Both the position numbers and the translations under genes were made by a program. From positions 1 through 6,147 of the forward strand of contig JAJXUY010000108.1 of NCBI GenBank assembly GCA_021782525.1: a DNA stretch of 6,147 nt, in the 5' to 3' direction. This stretch comes from Acidobacteriota bacterium. Its GTDB lineage: Bacteria > Acidobacteriota > Thermoanaerobaculia > Thermoanaerobaculales > Thermoanaerobaculaceae. Below, in pieces: positions 5,807 to 6,147 of this stretch (its first letter is position 1; each line of letters begins with the position of its first letter). The notes under the pieces are model-generated. The model made no database searches. It was not told where the DNA came from and saw only the letters and a list, made by a program, of their open reading frames with translations.

Positions 5807-5834
5807 CTGAACGCTTGTGCGCTGATGGTACAAT
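5807..5834 (+). promoter_or_regulatory. Extended -10 promoter of the POT-family transporter
   Basis: TACAAT (5829-5834) matches TATAAT at 5 of 6 positions and is preceded by TGG (5826-5828), giving the extended -10 pattern TGnTAnAAT. CTGAAC (5807-5812) is a weak -35 at 16 bp spacing, tolerable with an extended -10. Transcription would start near 5841, about 39 nt before ATG 5880. By consensus match this is the best promoter in the window. Confidence 0.6.
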
Positions 5835-5879
5835 CAATTTCTCCGGGCCGGGACGGCCGGGAGACGGACGGCCCCCCCC

Positions 5880-6147
5880 ATGACCCCGCCCCTGCCCGAG
5901 AAGTTCCCCAACGTCTTCTGGACGGCCAACGTCACCGAGCTGTTCGAGCGCGCCGCCTACTACTCGATGGCCAGCTTCGTGGTCATCTACCTCGGCCAAC
6001 TCGGCTTCGGCGATTACTGGCCGTCGTTTCTCAACTCCACGGTGCTGTGGGGCCTCGTTTACTTCCTCCCGATCCTCTCCGGGACGGTCGCCGATCAGGT
6101 GGGGTTCAGGCGCTCGCTGCTGGCGGCGTTCGTCCTGCTCGGGATCG
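5880..6147 (+). CDS. POT/PTR-family peptide transporter, N-terminal part (runs off window)
   Basis: Only the first 89 codons are inside the window; the frame is open to the right edge. It appears to be a proton-dependent oligopeptide transporter, an MFS-fold inner-membrane symporter taking up di- or tripeptides with protons. FWTANVTELFERAAYYSM (residues 13-30) carries the E-x-x-E-R motif (E20, E23, R24) of TM1 that couples proton and peptide movement in this family, followed by the aromatic pair typical of YYGM. TM2 and the MFS motif A loop follow: FLPILSGTVADQVGFRRSLL, about 62-81, ending in GFRR. The start is ATG 5880; no other start codon lies between it and an in-frame TGA at 5823. It is directly preceded by eight cytosines and has no well-placed Shine-Dalgarno; GGGAG at 5859-5863 is 16 nt away. 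Full-length relatives exceed 450 residues. Family assignment rests on the N-terminus only. Confidence 0.82.
   Translation, partial: MTPPLPEKFPNVFWTANVTELFERAAYYSMASFVVIYLGQLGFGDYWPSFLNSTVLWGLVYFLPILSGTVADQVGFRRSLLAAFVLLGI

Noticed and set aside
5711..5833. 41-codon upstream extension of the PilZ frame
   Set aside because: It covers the predicted promoter and encodes an Arg-rich stretch; ATG 5710 has its own ribosome-binding site and gives a normal PilZ length.

Overview
The window is very GC-rich (well over 65% by eye, third codon positions almost always G or C) and comes from a bacterium. A secreted type II asparaginase, an ArnT/GT39-type lipid-linked sugar transferase and a PilZ protein suggest a high-GC Gram-negative-type organism, such as a Myxococcota, Acidobacteriota or related lineage. 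That is inference: no rRNA or other taxonomic marker is present. No tRNA, rRNA, CRISPR array, insertion sequence or integrase was seen.

The window holds six genes, and their strands alternate strictly. In order they are: a UMF1/Atg22-like MFS transporter on minus (1156 to the left edge, 3' end outside the window); an EamA/DMT transporter on plus (about 1255-2187); a secreted L-asparaginase on minus (3272-2196); an ArnT-like GT39 membrane glycosyltransferase on plus (3412-5334); a small single-domain PilZ protein on minus (5710-5363); and the start of a POT/PTR-family peptide transporter on plus (5880 to the right edge). No two neighbours share a strand, so none are co-transcribed inside the window. 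There are three divergent control regions (about 1157-1254, 3273-3411 and 5711-5879) and two convergent junctions (8 bp and 28 bp between stop codons), neither with a convincing hairpin terminator.

The divergent regions are the most information-rich non-coding parts. The first has an 11-bp inverted repeat whose arms each carry an outward-facing TACGAT. The second has a 7-bp inverted repeat around a possible promoter in the only AT-rich patch there. The third has two good sigma70-like promoters facing apart, with an 18-bp perfect GC palindrome between them. Functionally the genes form a loose membrane/envelope and nutrient theme: three transporters, a periplasmic asparagine hydrolase, a periplasm-facing sugar transferase and a c-di-GMP-type receptor domain. 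An asparaginase near a likely peptide transporter fits amino-acid/peptide scavenging, but nothing in the sequence shows that they act together.

I do not see a novel multi-gene system. The points most worth checking are the PilZ protein with a broken second ligand motif, the candidate CTG start of the EamA gene, and the symmetric elements in the divergent promoters. Several very long open frames on both strands, up to 737 codons, are GC-driven shadows and are not annotated.
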